Origin: Holophagaceae bacterium
Lineage (GTDB): Bacteria > Acidobacteriota > Holophagae > Holophagales > Holophagaceae
DNA length: 64,000 nucleotides
Direction of reading: 5' to 3'
NCBI GenBank assembly: GCA_016722505.1
Contig: JADKJH010000002.1
Coordinates: forward strand, 264,001 to 328,000
Within the stretch, counting starts at the first letter, position 1. Every line of letters begins with the position of its first letter. The notes under the pieces were generated by a model, which did not search any database, was not told the origin of the DNA, and worked only from the letters and a program-made list of their open reading frames with translations. The translations under genes were made by a program, and so were the position numbers. Shown piece after piece: positions 9,698 to 17,762 of the stretch.

Positions 9698-10111
9698 ATG
9701 AAACTGCTGCGCATCAACCATCTTGGAATCGCCACGACTGGTCTGTCAGAGGCCATGGCCCGGATGGCGCGGTTGTTCGACCTGGAGGCCGATCATGTGG
9801 AAGCGGTGCCAGAACAAAAAGTGACAACCGCTTTTTTCCCGGTGGGCGAATCCAGCCTGGAATTCCTGGAGAGCACCGACGCTGAAGGCCCCATCGGCAA
9901 GTTCATCGCCAAGCGTGGCCCCGGCATCCACCATATTTGCCTTGAAGTTGACGATGTCGAAGCCGCCGTGAAAATGCTCATGGCCAAGGGCGTCCGCATG
10001 ATTGATGAAGCACCGCGAAGCGGCGCCCACGGCTGCCGCGTGGCCTTCATCCATCCGAGCGAAACCGGGGGTGTGTTGATGGAGTTGGCGCAAAGTAGTC
10101 CCAAGGCCTAA
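9698..10111 (+). CDS. mce: Methylmalonyl-CoA epimerase
   Basis: This enzyme interconverts the (R)- and (S)-forms of methylmalonyl-CoA, linking propionate metabolism to succinyl-CoA. The 137-aa VOC-fold protein has LLRINHLGIATTGLSEAMA at the N-terminus (first metal His), GPGIHHICLEVDDVEAAV in the middle (second metal His) and GGVLMELAQ at the end (Glu ligand), giving the expected metal site. Length is typical. No mutase genes lie nearby. A weak hairpin (10147-10161) and heptamer repeats follow it. Confidence 0.85.
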   Translation: MKLLRINHLGIATTGLSEAMARMARLFDLEADHVEAVPEQKVTTAFFPVGESSLEFLESTDAEGPIGKFIAKRGPGIHHICLEVDDVEAAVKMLMAKGVRMIDEAPRSGAHGCRVAFIHPSETGGVLMELAQSSPKA

Positions 10112-10127
10112 GTCCCAAGTCTCAAGT
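10110..10127. repeat. Heptanucleotide repeat array 2 (inverted)
   Basis: Two and a half copies of the AAGTCCC/AAGTCTC unit, i.e. the heptamer of the 6276 and 10245 arrays in reverse complement, start at the stop codon of the epimerase gene. Confidence 0.6.
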
Positions 10128-10146
10128 AGCCTGTAGCAAGCTGAAG

Positions 10147-10169
10147 CCTTCGTTCCGAAGGTTCTCTTT
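10147..10169 (+). terminator. Weak hairpin after mce
   Basis: CCTTCG-TTC-CGAAGG forms a perfect 6-bp stem and is followed by TTCTCTTT. It could terminate mce transcripts, but the stem is short. Confidence 0.4.
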
Positions 10170-10244
10170 GATGCTTCCCAATGGAATGGAACACCCAATG
10201 ATATTAGGGCTGGTGGTTTAGGGGTTATGCCCCTGCACTCGCGC

Positions 10245-10299
10245 CTTGGGACTTGGGACTTGGGACTTGGGACTTGGGACTTGAGACTTGAGACTTGGG
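10245..10299. repeat. Heptanucleotide tandem repeat array 3 (CTTGGGA)
   Basis: Eight tandem 7-bp units: five CTTGGGA, two CTTGAGA and a final partial CTTGGG. The array lies between the convergent mce and prepilin peptidase genes, two bases before the latter's stop codon. Confidence 0.9.
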
Positions 10300-10301
10300 C
10301 C

Positions 10302-11219
10302 TCACTTCACCATCGTCTCTATATACCAACTCCAGATGGCCGGTCCATAAAACACGATGGGGAAAGTGGCCAGTGCCAGGAAACAACCGAGGGGCAACAT
10401 GCTTTGGCCCTTCAGGCGGCGAGTGATGAGGCCGGGCAGGGCGAAGGCGGTGAGCAATAGTGCGCCACCAAAGAAAATGCCCATCATAGGGGCCCAGCCC
10501 CAGAAGGCGCCGAGCCAGGCGAGCATCTTGAAATCACCCATGCCCAGGCCATCGGTCTTGCGGATGAGCTTGTAGATCGCGTTGATGACCGTCGGCCCCC
10601 CATAGCCGGCCGCAATGCCGATGAGGCTGCTCTTCCAGGTCACGGCTTCGCCGAACAGGGACCAGACCGGCGACATCTGAAGCCCGTTATGGAAGAGATC
10701 CGCCCGCAAGAATTGGTGGTCCCCGATCAGCACCGTCACCGTTGCATTGGGCCAAAAAATCTGCGGCAGCGTGAACAGCACGCCAACAGCCATCAATGGG
10801 AACTGGAGCGCATCGGGCAGGAAAAATTCCGTATAGTCCGTGAAGAACAGCACCAACAGGGCGAAAGCGCAGATCAACCCCTTGCCCCAGATCAGCGTTC
10901 CTGCCGGAAACACATAGACGGACGCGGCGAAAATCAGTCCGCCTAAAAGTTCCACCAATGGGTACCGGCCAGGTATCTTCCAGCCGCATGCAGCGCACTT
11001 GCCGCGCAGCCAGAGCCATCCAAACAGTGGAACGTTGTGCCAGGGTTTGATGGGGGCCTTGCAACTGGGGCAGTGGCTGCCCTTGGTCACCACGTTGCGA
11101 TCTTCAGGTTCCTCAAGGGGCAAGCGATAAATCAAGACATTGGCGAAAGAACCGAGCGCCAAGCCAAAAGGCGCGATCATCAACGCCAGAAGCCAAGTGG
11201 GATAATCAAGAGCCATCAT
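10302..11219 (-). CDS. pilD: Prepilin peptidase/N-methyltransferase (PilD type)
   Basis: This inner-membrane aspartic protease cleaves the leader of type IV prepilins and type II secretion pseudopilins and methylates the new N-terminus. The 305-aa protein has the N-terminal hydrophobic segment followed by GSFANVLIYRLP, the four-cysteine zinc motif (SHCPSCKAPI and GKCAACGWKIPGRYPLVE), and the two catalytic Asp regions FTDYTEFFLPD and GLGMGDFKMLAW. About eight membrane segments are visible. The first two codons are both ATG; either may serve. No pilin gene is near. Confidence 0.92.
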   Translation of the reverse strand: MMALDYPTWLLALMIAPFGLALGSFANVLIYRLPLEEPEDRNVVTKGSHCPSCKAPIKPWHNVPLFGWLWLRGKCAACGWKIPGRYPLVELLGGLIFAASVYVFPAGTLIWGKGLICAFALLVLFFTDYTEFFLPDALQFPLMAVGVLFTLPQIFWPNATVTVLIGDHQFLRADLFHNGLQMSPVWSLFGEAVTWKSSLIGIAAGYGGPTVINAIYKLIRKTDGLGMGDFKMLAWLGAFWGWAPMMGIFFGGALLLTAFALPGLITRRLKGQSMLPLGCFLALATFPIVFYGPAIWSWYIETMVK

Positions 11220-11230
11220 CTTGAAAGCTT

Positions 11231-11456
11231 AGCGACCGTTACGAAATAACCAGCGTTTTTCTGGTTAGTTCGTTACGGACGCTTATGCCGGACACGGGAC
11301 GGCGTAGCGACCGTTACGAAATAACCAGTGTTTTTCTGGTTAGTTCGTTACGGACGCTTATGCCGGACACGGGACGGCGCAGCGACCGTTACGAAATAAC
11401 CAGCATTTTTCTGGTTAGATTCGTTACGGACGCTTATGCCGGACAGAGGACGGCGT
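11231..11456. repeat. Three tandem 75-bp palindromic repeats
   Basis: Units run 11231-11305, 11306-11380 and 11381-11456 (75, 75, 76 bp), nearly identical. Each opens with AGCGACCGTTACGAAATAAC and holds an imperfect inverted repeat whose arms end in CCAG and CTGG around a T-rich loop. A related single hairpin is at 19736-19788. The array lies directly upstream of the cyclophilin gene; it also creates repeated spurious reading frames that I do not consider genes. Confidence 0.93.
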
Positions 11457-11513
11457 ATCGAGTTGACGCCCATCGGTTCCAAAATGACAAACTGGAAGCA
11501 TCCCGGAGATCCC

Positions 11514-12122
11514 ATGAAAGCCATGAAAGCCATATTGCCCTGCATCTTCCTGTCCACCCTTGCTCTGCCGTTCTTCGCGCAGCTTCCTACGCCGGTCGTC
11601 GCCAAACCCCGTGTCCGGCTGACCACCAGCTATGGCGTGATGGTGCTGGAGCTGGAGCCCAGCGCGGCTCCCCGCACCGTGGAGAACTTCCTCATGTATG
11701 TGAAGAAGGGCCACTATGCGGGCACCATCTTCCACCGCGTGATCCCGGGCTTCATGATCCAGGGCGGCGGGATGACCGAAGACATGGCCGAGAAACCCGC
11801 CGCTGCCCCGGTCAAGAACGAGACCCCCCAAAGCTTCAAGGCAGGTCTAAAGAACACCAAGGGGACCGTGGCCATGGCCCGGACCTCTGATCCCAATAGC
11901 GCCACCGCGCAATTTTTCATCAACACCGCAGACAATGACTCGCTGGATTTCAAGGATGAAAGCGCCCAGGGCATCGGCTATTGCGCGTTTGGACGGGTGA
12001 TCGAGGGGATGGAGACCGCTCTGAAAATCGAGCAAGTCAAAACAGGCTGGAAGAAGGGTCAGGCCAACGTCCCGGACTATCCAGTGAAAATAAAATCCGC
12101 CGAGGTCCTGGACACCAAATGA
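11514..12122 (+). CDS. Secreted cyclophilin-type peptidyl-prolyl isomerase
   Basis: This enzyme catalyses cis-trans isomerisation of proline peptide bonds. The 202-aa precursor has a signal peptide (MKAMKAILPCIFLSTLALPF, ending near FAQ), so it acts in the periplasm. Cyclophilin landmarks: TIFHRVIPGFMIQGGGM, KNTKGTVAMARTSDPNSATA, QFFIN and GYCAFGRVIEGM. I choose the ATG at 11514, with GGAG 7 nt upstream; the frame is open back to 11436 in the repeat array. Its stop overlaps the acyltransferase start (ATGA). Confidence 0.92.
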   Translation: MKAMKAILPCIFLSTLALPFFAQLPTPVVAKPRVRLTTSYGVMVLELEPSAAPRTVENFLMYVKKGHYAGTIFHRVIPGFMIQGGGMTEDMAEKPAAAPVKNETPQSFKAGLKNTKGTVAMARTSDPNSATAQFFINTADNDSLDFKDESAQGIGYCAFGRVIEGMETALKIEQVKTGWKKGQANVPDYPVKIKSAEVLDTK

Positions 12123-12853
12123 CATCCACTCGTCCTGTCCTTCGGCCCCTGATTGTTTGGATCTTCGGATGTCCTGCTCTGGCGGTTGCCGTTGGTTTGG
12201 CTTACATCACAGCGCTGTTCCGCTGGAGCGGCGCCAAGGGCTTTTGGGCCTTGGCGCCGGGCTATATCCGCATGATGGCCTGGCTGTTCGGCATCCGCCG
12301 GAGCATGGAAGGTTGGGAGGCCTTGCCCTTGGAAATCCGCGAAGGCCGGCAGGCGGCGATCTTCGTGGGCAACCACACGTCGCTGCTGGATCCGCCTTTG
12401 ATCATCGCCACGCTGCCTTCGCATCCGGTCTTCATGGCCAAGCGGGAACTGGCCTTCGTGCCTTTCTTGGGTTGGGTCATCTGGCTGGCTGACTTCATCT
12501 TCATCAACCGCAACCACCGCGCGGACGCCATCAAATCTCTGGGCCTGGCGGCCCAACGCATCCACAACGGCCAGAGCATCGCCGCTTTCCCCGAGGGCAC
12601 CCGCAGCCGCACGGGCCAGTTGCTGCCCTTCAAGAAAGGCGTCTTCAACCTCGCTTGGGAGGCCCAAGTCCCACTCATCCCAGTGGCGATCCTGGGGGGC
12701 CGCCATATTCTCCCGGCCGACGACTGGCGCGTATCGCCGGGACCTTACCATTTGCGCCTTGGCAGCCCCGTGGAACCCAGGGACCACCAGGACGCTGAAG
12801 CACTCCGGCTGGAACTCCACGCGCGTGTCCAAGCGCTGCTAACCGCCCCTTAA
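12119..12853 (+). CDS. plsC: 1-acyl-sn-glycerol-3-phosphate acyltransferase (PlsC-like)
   Basis: The protein likely adds the second acyl chain to lysophosphatidic acid, giving phosphatidic acid at the inner membrane. In 244 aa it has an N-terminal hydrophobic helix (LIVWIFGCPALAVAVGLAYI), the catalytic HX4D motif in VGNHTSLLDPP, and the glycerol-phosphate-binding FPEGTRSRTG. The start overlaps the upstream isomerase stop (ATGA), so the two are co-translated. A second, broken acyltransferase gene of the same superfamily lies at 54343-55202. Substrate specificity is inferred from the family only. Confidence 0.85.
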   Translation: MTSTRPVLRPLIVWIFGCPALAVAVGLAYITALFRWSGAKGFWALAPGYIRMMAWLFGIRRSMEGWEALPLEIREGRQAAIFVGNHTSLLDPPLIIATLPSHPVFMAKRELAFVPFLGWVIWLADFIFINRNHRADAIKSLGLAAQRIHNGQSIAAFPEGTRSRTGQLLPFKKGVFNLAWEAQVPLIPVAILGGRHILPADDWRVSPGPYHLRLGSPVEPRDHQDAEALRLELHARVQALLTAP

Positions 12854-12909
12854 ACCGATATCATCATCACGTCGTAACCGACTCATACGCCCTTCGTAGG
12901 AGACATGCC

Positions 12910-13854
12910 TTGATTTCATTTGAAAGCCTTGAAGTAAGGTACGGTCCCACCATCGCCTTGAAGGGCCTGAGCCTTACGTTGGAAGATGGTGTCGTAGGCC
13001 TGCTGGGGCCCAATGGTTCAGGCAAATCCACCCTGCTGAAAACACTGCTGGGCCTGTTGCATCCAAGCGCGGGAGGCGGCCACGTGCTGGGCATCCCTTT
13101 GGGCACCCACGAAGCCGCGAAACTGCGGGGCCGCATCGGCTACATGCCGGAATACGACGCGCTCATTGAAGACACCTCGGCCTATGAGCAAGTGGCTTTT
13201 TGGGGCGAGCTATCAGGCCTAACCCCTGAGCAGGCACGGGACCGTGCCCATGAAGTGCTGTACTTCGTGGCCCTCGACGAGGCTCGCTACCGCCCTGTCA
13301 GCGGCTATTCAACGGGTATGCGCCAGCGAGTGAAGCTGGCGCAGGCCCTAGTCCATTCGCCAGAATTGGTGTTCCTTGATGAACCCACCAATGGCCTGGA
13401 TCCCGATGGCCGCAAGCGAATGTTGGACCTGGTGCTGAAGGTCCACGTGGATCTGGGAACATCGGTCATCATGGCCTCGCACCTGCTTGAAGACGTAGAG
13501 AGGGTATCCGATCAGCTGGTCATTCTCGACAAGGGCGAAGTCAAAGCCGCGGGCTCCATGGCCGGGCTCCGGAGAATGCTGGCCAAGCGCTTCGAGCTCC
13601 GGTTCCTGGATCCATTGAATGAGTCCCAGGAAGGAAAGTTGGCAGAGCTGGGCACCGTGCTGGAACACCGCAACGGCATCTACGATGTGGAATTGGCCGC
13701 GGCGGATCCCGTGCTGCCCTTCCGTTTCGCAAAAGGCATCGGCGCTGTACTGGTGCAGCTCACGCCGCGCCACGACCGCCTGGATGAAGTGCTCATCCGT
13801 GCGTTGCGCGGCAAAATCGGCGAAACCATCAGCGCGACGACGGGGAGCCACTAA
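12910..13854 (+). CDS. ABC transporter ATP-binding protein
   Basis: This 314-aa ATPase has Walker A GPNGSGKSTLL, signature YSTGMRQRVKLAQAL and Walker B LVFLDEPTNGLDPDG, followed by a C-terminal extension of about 90 residues seen in ABC-2 exporters. The likely start is a TTG at 12910 preceded by AGGAG (7 nt); the nearby ATG at 12905 leads straight to a stop. It opens a four-gene operon (ATPase-permease-ATPase-permease, 12910-16431) with one- to four-base overlaps. The transported substrate is unknown. Confidence 0.88.
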   Translation: MISFESLEVRYGPTIALKGLSLTLEDGVVGLLGPNGSGKSTLLKTLLGLLHPSAGGGHVLGIPLGTHEAAKLRGRIGYMPEYDALIEDTSAYEQVAFWGELSGLTPEQARDRAHEVLYFVALDEARYRPVSGYSTGMRQRVKLAQALVHSPELVFLDEPTNGLDPDGRKRMLDLVLKVHVDLGTSVIMASHLLEDVERVSDQLVILDKGEVKAAGSMAGLRRMLAKRFELRFLDPLNESQEGKLAELGTVLEHRNGIYDVELAAADPVLPFRFAKGIGAVLVQLTPRHDRLDEVLIRALRGKIGETISATTGSH

Positions 13855-14720
13855 TGCCCATTTACGCCCCTTCCCTCCCGCCGCGGCCCGAGCTTTCCCA
13901 AGGCAGCCACCCCATCGCGGTGCTCACGAAATTCGATCTCAGGCGCGTGATCAAGCGCAAGGTCGGCTTCTTCATTTTTGGTTTCATCTTTCTTACGATC
14001 CTGCTTATTGAATTGATCGTGCTCTACGGGAAATACCTTATCAACACATCACCTGGCCTCGGCGGCTTGAAAGAATTCGCCAACAAGATCATGACCCAAG
14101 GCGCTAACTACCAAGCAGGGCTGTTGGACTGGTGGATGCTCGTTCCGCTGTGGTTCATGATGGCCTTCATGGTGGGGGGGATCATTTCGAGGGACTCGCT
14201 CTATCGCATCCGGCCCCTCATCTACGCGCACCCCGTGCGGCCCCAGGACTACATCTCCGCCAAGGCCCTGTCGGCTTTCATCATCCCCATGACCGTAATG
14301 CTGCCCTTCGTGCTGCTGCCCTGGGGACTTTCCATGGCGATGGCTGGAAAGGCAGGCCCCATCTGGATGTCCGCGCCTCTCTACCTGCTGCCGGCGGCCA
14401 TCATCATCGGCCTGCTCATGGCGGCGGTGACACTTGGCGCTTCGGCGATGGCTGGGTCGCCCCGGGCGAGTTTCGGCTGGGTGCTGGGCATCGTGCTGGG
14501 AACATCGGCCATCGGCAGCATCTTTGGCCTTACCCTGCATAGCAAACAATGGATGGCCATGAGCCCCTACTTTCTCGTGCAGGCTTGGCCCCAGCTCATA
14601 TTCAACGTCAGTGACCCGCTTTTGAAATGGATCCCCACCATCGCAGGCACTGTAGTCCACATCGCGTTCTGGACCTGGATCGCAGTGAAGCGGACCAAGC
14701 CCTCGGAGGCGGTCCTATGA
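13854..14720 (+). CDS. ABC-2 type permease
   Basis: This 288-aa membrane protein has an N-terminal cytoplasmic stretch with FDLRRVIKRKVGFFIFGFIF leading into the first helix, then about six hydrophobic segments (for example LVPLWFMMAFMVGGIISRDS and LYLLPAAIIIGLLMAAVTLG). The phrase DSLYRIRPLIYAHPVRPQDY resembles the cytoplasmic loop of ABC-2 permeases. It overlaps the upstream ATPase stop by one base (TAATG) and the downstream ATPase by four (ATGA). Pairing with the upstream ATPase is inferred from gene order. Confidence 0.8.
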   Translation: MPIYAPSLPPRPELSQGSHPIAVLTKFDLRRVIKRKVGFFIFGFIFLTILLIELIVLYGKYLINTSPGLGGLKEFANKIMTQGANYQAGLLDWWMLVPLWFMMAFMVGGIISRDSLYRIRPLIYAHPVRPQDYISAKALSAFIIPMTVMLPFVLLPWGLSMAMAGKAGPIWMSAPLYLLPAAIIIGLLMAAVTLGASAMAGSPRASFGWVLGIVLGTSAIGSIFGLTLHSKQWMAMSPYFLVQAWPQLIFNVSDPLLKWIPTIAGTVVHIAFWTWIAVKRTKPSEAVL

Positions 14721-15640
14721 TCCGCCTCGAACGCGCATCACTCCGGTATGGCGACATCCTGGGCCTTTCGCCCACTACCTTTCAATTGCCCGAAAGCGGT
14801 GGCATCACTGGCCTTCTTGGGCCCAATGGCGCAGGAAAGTCCTCGCTCATTCAATTGCTGGCGGGGCTCCTTCCCCCCTCCGGCGGCGAAGTGAACATCT
14901 TCGGCGAAGCGCCGTTCCGCAATCCGGCGGTGCTCGCGCGCATCGGCCTTGTGCCCGAAGGCGACCGCTTTCCGGTGGGTTTGAATGGCACCAGATGGCT
15001 TCGCATGATGGGCGAACTGTCAGGGCTATCGGGTTCCGAATTGGATGCCGCCATCCAGCGCAGCCTATCGGCGGTTGGTATGGAAACCCGTGCCCAGCTT
15101 GGGTTTTCGAGCATGTCCAAAGGGATGCGGCAGCGCATCCGCATGGCCCAGGCGCTGCTTCATGATCCCGACCTGCTGATCCTTGATGAACCCTTCAACG
15201 GCATGGATCCCGAGGCGCGGCTCAACTTGATGGACTTGATGCGGACACTCGCATCCGAAGGCAAACGGATCATCGTCAGCAGCCATATCCTGGGCGAAGT
15301 AGCACAGCTCACAGAGCGCATCCTGCTGCTTTTCCGTGGGCGGCTGCTGGCAGAAGGTTCGGTCCCTGAGATCCGCGAATTGCTGGATCGCCACCCCGTC
15401 GAATTGCGCGTGGCCTCCGAAGACGCCCGCCAGGTGGCCCGTTGGGCCGTGGAGCAGGGTGAACTGGTGGCCTTGCGCATGGAAGAAGGCGCCGCAGTTC
15501 TGGCGGTGCGGAACCCCCGGGATTTCCTGCCGAAACTGCAGGATGCCATCGCCGCCGGCCAGCTCCCGTTGAATGCCCTCGATCCTTTGGATCTCAATCT
15601 GGACGCAGTGTTCCAGTACCTGACAAAGGACAACGCCTGA
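14717..15640 (+). CDS. ABC transporter ATP-binding protein
   Basis: The second ATPase of the operon has 307 aa. Walker A is GPNGAGKSSLIQLLAG, the signature SMSKGMRQRIRMAQALL and Walker B LLILDEPFNGMDPEA, with a switch His in IVSSHILGE. The start ATG overlaps the permease stop (ATGA); an open frame further upstream lies inside the permease gene and is not used. A C-terminal domain of about 90 residues follows the nucleotide-binding domain, as in the first ATPase. Two different ATPases suggest either a heterodimeric exporter or two linked systems. Confidence 0.88.
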   Translation: MIRLERASLRYGDILGLSPTTFQLPESGGITGLLGPNGAGKSSLIQLLAGLLPPSGGEVNIFGEAPFRNPAVLARIGLVPEGDRFPVGLNGTRWLRMMGELSGLSGSELDAAIQRSLSAVGMETRAQLGFSSMSKGMRQRIRMAQALLHDPDLLILDEPFNGMDPEARLNLMDLMRTLASEGKRIIVSSHILGEVAQLTERILLLFRGRLLAEGSVPEIRELLDRHPVELRVASEDARQVARWAVEQGELVALRMEEGAAVLAVRNPRDFLPKLQDAIAAGQLPLNALDPLDLNLDAVFQYLTKDNA

Positions 15641-16431
15641 TGTCCACCCACGCGATCCCCTCACCTTTTCAAACGATGCAAGCGGTCGCGCGGGGCTACC
15701 TGCCCCGCGTGATGCAAGTGCGCGGCTGGGTGTTGGCGGCCATCCCGGTCGTGCCGGTGCTGCTCAGCCTGGCGCTCACCGCCCTGCTGCGCATCAAAGG
15801 CGAGCACATCCCCTCAGCCCTTTACCTGATGGTTTTCCACGGGGTGCTCGCGAAATTCATGCTGCCCATCATGGCGTTGGTGGCCGCACCCGCCGGCATC
15901 CGCGAAGACATAGAGCAACGGACCATTCCGTTGATGCTGGCGCGGCCATCCACGGTATGGATGCTTCCCTTCGGCAAAGGCCTGCTCTGGTTCGGGTGGG
16001 GCGCCGTATGGCTCGTAGTGGCGTGCACGGGATTGCTGGGACTAGGTTCCGGCCCGGAGGATTTCCTCTACCAGGCCGCAGCGATGGTCTCTGCCTATTG
16101 GGCGATTCTCGCCTTCATGAGCCTGCTGGGACTGGTCTTCAAGCGCGGCACGCTATGGGGCGCGCTTTATCTTTTCATCTGGGATCCTTTGGTACGCATC
16201 TTCCCCGGGAATCTACAGCGCATCACCTTCGTCCACTACATTGAAAGCATCTCCGGCACCCGCTCCGGCGATGTGGCCGCCAGCCAGCTTCTGGCCCAGG
16301 AACAAATCACCACGCCCGTGGGGCTCGCCATCCTGGTGCTCCTGGTATTCGGCCTTGTGTGCTGGGCGCTCTGCGGATGGAAGCTCCAGGCGACGCCCAT
16401 GGGGCTCGCCGGAAGCGAATCCGAAGGCTGA
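15640..16431 (+). CDS. ABC-2 type permease
   Basis: This 263-aa polytopic membrane protein ends the transporter operon. Hydrophobic segments include VLAAIPVVPVLLSLALTALL, FMLPIMALVAAPAGIREDIE and LAILVLLVFGLVCWALCGW. The fragment REDIEQRTIPLMLARPSTVW is the ABC-2 loop that contacts the ATPase. The start overlaps the second ATPase stop by one base (TGATG). The M16 peptidase gene follows after 40 bp and may share the transcript. Confidence 0.8.
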   Translation: MSTHAIPSPFQTMQAVARGYLPRVMQVRGWVLAAIPVVPVLLSLALTALLRIKGEHIPSALYLMVFHGVLAKFMLPIMALVAAPAGIREDIEQRTIPLMLARPSTVWMLPFGKGLLWFGWGAVWLVVACTGLLGLGSGPEDFLYQAAAMVSAYWAILAFMSLLGLVFKRGTLWGALYLFIWDPLVRIFPGNLQRITFVHYIESISGTRSGDVAASQLLAQEQITTPVGLAILVLLVFGLVCWALCGWKLQATPMGLAGSESEG

Positions 16432-16471
16432 TAGCGAATTCTACCAAGGGCTTGTCCAGTAGAATGGAGCA

Positions 16472-17749
16472 ATGCCCGCTCCTGAATCCTTCTTCCGCCA
16501 TCTCACACCTTCCGGCACCGAAATCCTTGTGGAGCAAATTCCACACGTGAGAAGTTGCGCCGTAGGGTTCTGGGTGCGGCGGGGAAGCTGCCACGAAGCT
16601 CTGCATGAAGAAGGCTTGGCCCACTTCATCGAGCACACGGTTTTCAAAGGCACTGAGCGGTTTCCGAATCCAGAATCCATGTCCGCCGCCACGGACCGCC
16701 TGGGCGGAAGCGTGGACGCGTTCACAGGCAAAGAGGTTGCCTGTTTCTATGGCAAAGTCTTGGCCGACCAGTTGCCGGACCTGGTGACGCTGCTTGGAGA
16801 GCTGGTGACCACGCCAATCTTCAACGGTGAAGAACTGGCCCGGGAACGGGACGTGATCCTGGAAGAGATCGCCCAAAGCGAGGATCAGCCGGATGACTGG
16901 GTGACCGAAATGTTCTACGGAAAATTCTGGAAGGGGGGCCCCCTGGCCCACCCCATTCTAGGTGAGCGGGAGCAGGTCGCGTCCTATGGAGCGCGCGAGT
17001 CCCAAGCTTTCTTCTCGGATACCTACACCGCGCCAAATCTGCTTATCACTGCCGCAGGCGCCATTAGCCCTGAGCCTTTCATGGACCTGCTCCGCCCCAT
17101 CCTGGACAAGCTGCCGAAAGGGCATCCTGCTGCAGGCCCCCAGGCCCACCGCATTTCACCTTTCTTGCTGAACCAGAATCGCAAGGGCTTGCAGCAAACG
17201 AGCCTTGTCCTGGGCTTTCCCGCCCCATCCCACCGGCATCCGGACCGCGTGGCCGCAGGTCTGCTGGGTTATGTGCTCGGTGGCGGCATGTCCTCGCGCC
17301 TTTTTATGGAACTCAGGGAACGCCATGGCCTGTGTTATTCCATCGGTTCCTATCTGACGCATTACTCTGACACCGGCGCCCTGCAGATATCGGCTGGATG
17401 CTCTCCCAAGCAGGCCCGGGAGGTGGTGCAGCGCGCCTTGGCTGAATGTGCGCGGATCTCGGACCTGGGTGTGAGTGAAGATGAATTGGACCGCGCCAAA
17501 TTGCAGTCCTGCACGAGTCTGGTCTTCAGCCTGGAAAGCAGCAACAGCCGGATGTTCAACCTCGCGAACCAATGCCTGCAGCAGGGCGAGGTCCGCTCCA
17601 CCGACCAGCAGCTCGCTGAAATCAACCAAGTCACTTGCGAACAGGTGCAGCGCGTGGCGAAAGAATGGCTTAACCCATCAACATTAGGTTTGGCTGCCCT
17701 GGGAACCAAGCGCGATTGCGAAATCCGAGCAAAAGACCTGGTGGCTTGA
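16472..17749 (+). CDS. M16 family zinc peptidase
   Basis: This 425-aa pitrilysin-type metalloprotease has the inverted zinc motif HxxEH in GLAHFIEHTVFKGTERFPNP, with the third ligand expected in the helix near ELARERDVILEEIAQSED. The C-terminal half contains the RLFMELRERHGLCYSIGSYL segment used for substrate binding in M16B enzymes such as bacterial processing-protease homologues. No signal peptide is visible, so it is probably cytoplasmic. The GGAG before the ATG is only 2 nt away, poor spacing, but the conserved N-terminus supports this start. Confidence 0.9.
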   Translation: MPAPESFFRHLTPSGTEILVEQIPHVRSCAVGFWVRRGSCHEALHEEGLAHFIEHTVFKGTERFPNPESMSAATDRLGGSVDAFTGKEVACFYGKVLADQLPDLVTLLGELVTTPIFNGEELARERDVILEEIAQSEDQPDDWVTEMFYGKFWKGGPLAHPILGEREQVASYGARESQAFFSDTYTAPNLLITAAGAISPEPFMDLLRPILDKLPKGHPAAGPQAHRISPFLLNQNRKGLQQTSLVLGFPAPSHRHPDRVAAGLLGYVLGGGMSSRLFMELRERHGLCYSIGSYLTHYSDTGALQISAGCSPKQAREVVQRALAECARISDLGVSEDELDRAKLQSCTSLVFSLESSNSRMFNLANQCLQQGEVRSTDQQLAEINQVTCEQVQRVAKEWLNPSTLGLAALGTKRDCEIRAKDLVA

Positions 17750-17762
17750 CCATAATCACTTC

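Noticed and set aside
11231..11456. CRISPR array
   Set aside because: Repeats are directly tandem with no unique spacers, and no cas genes are present.
11285..11890. Frame through the 75-bp repeats with a repeated MPDTGRRSDRYEITS peptide
   Set aside because: The peptide repetition comes from the DNA repeat; the frame then runs out of phase into the cyclophilin gene.
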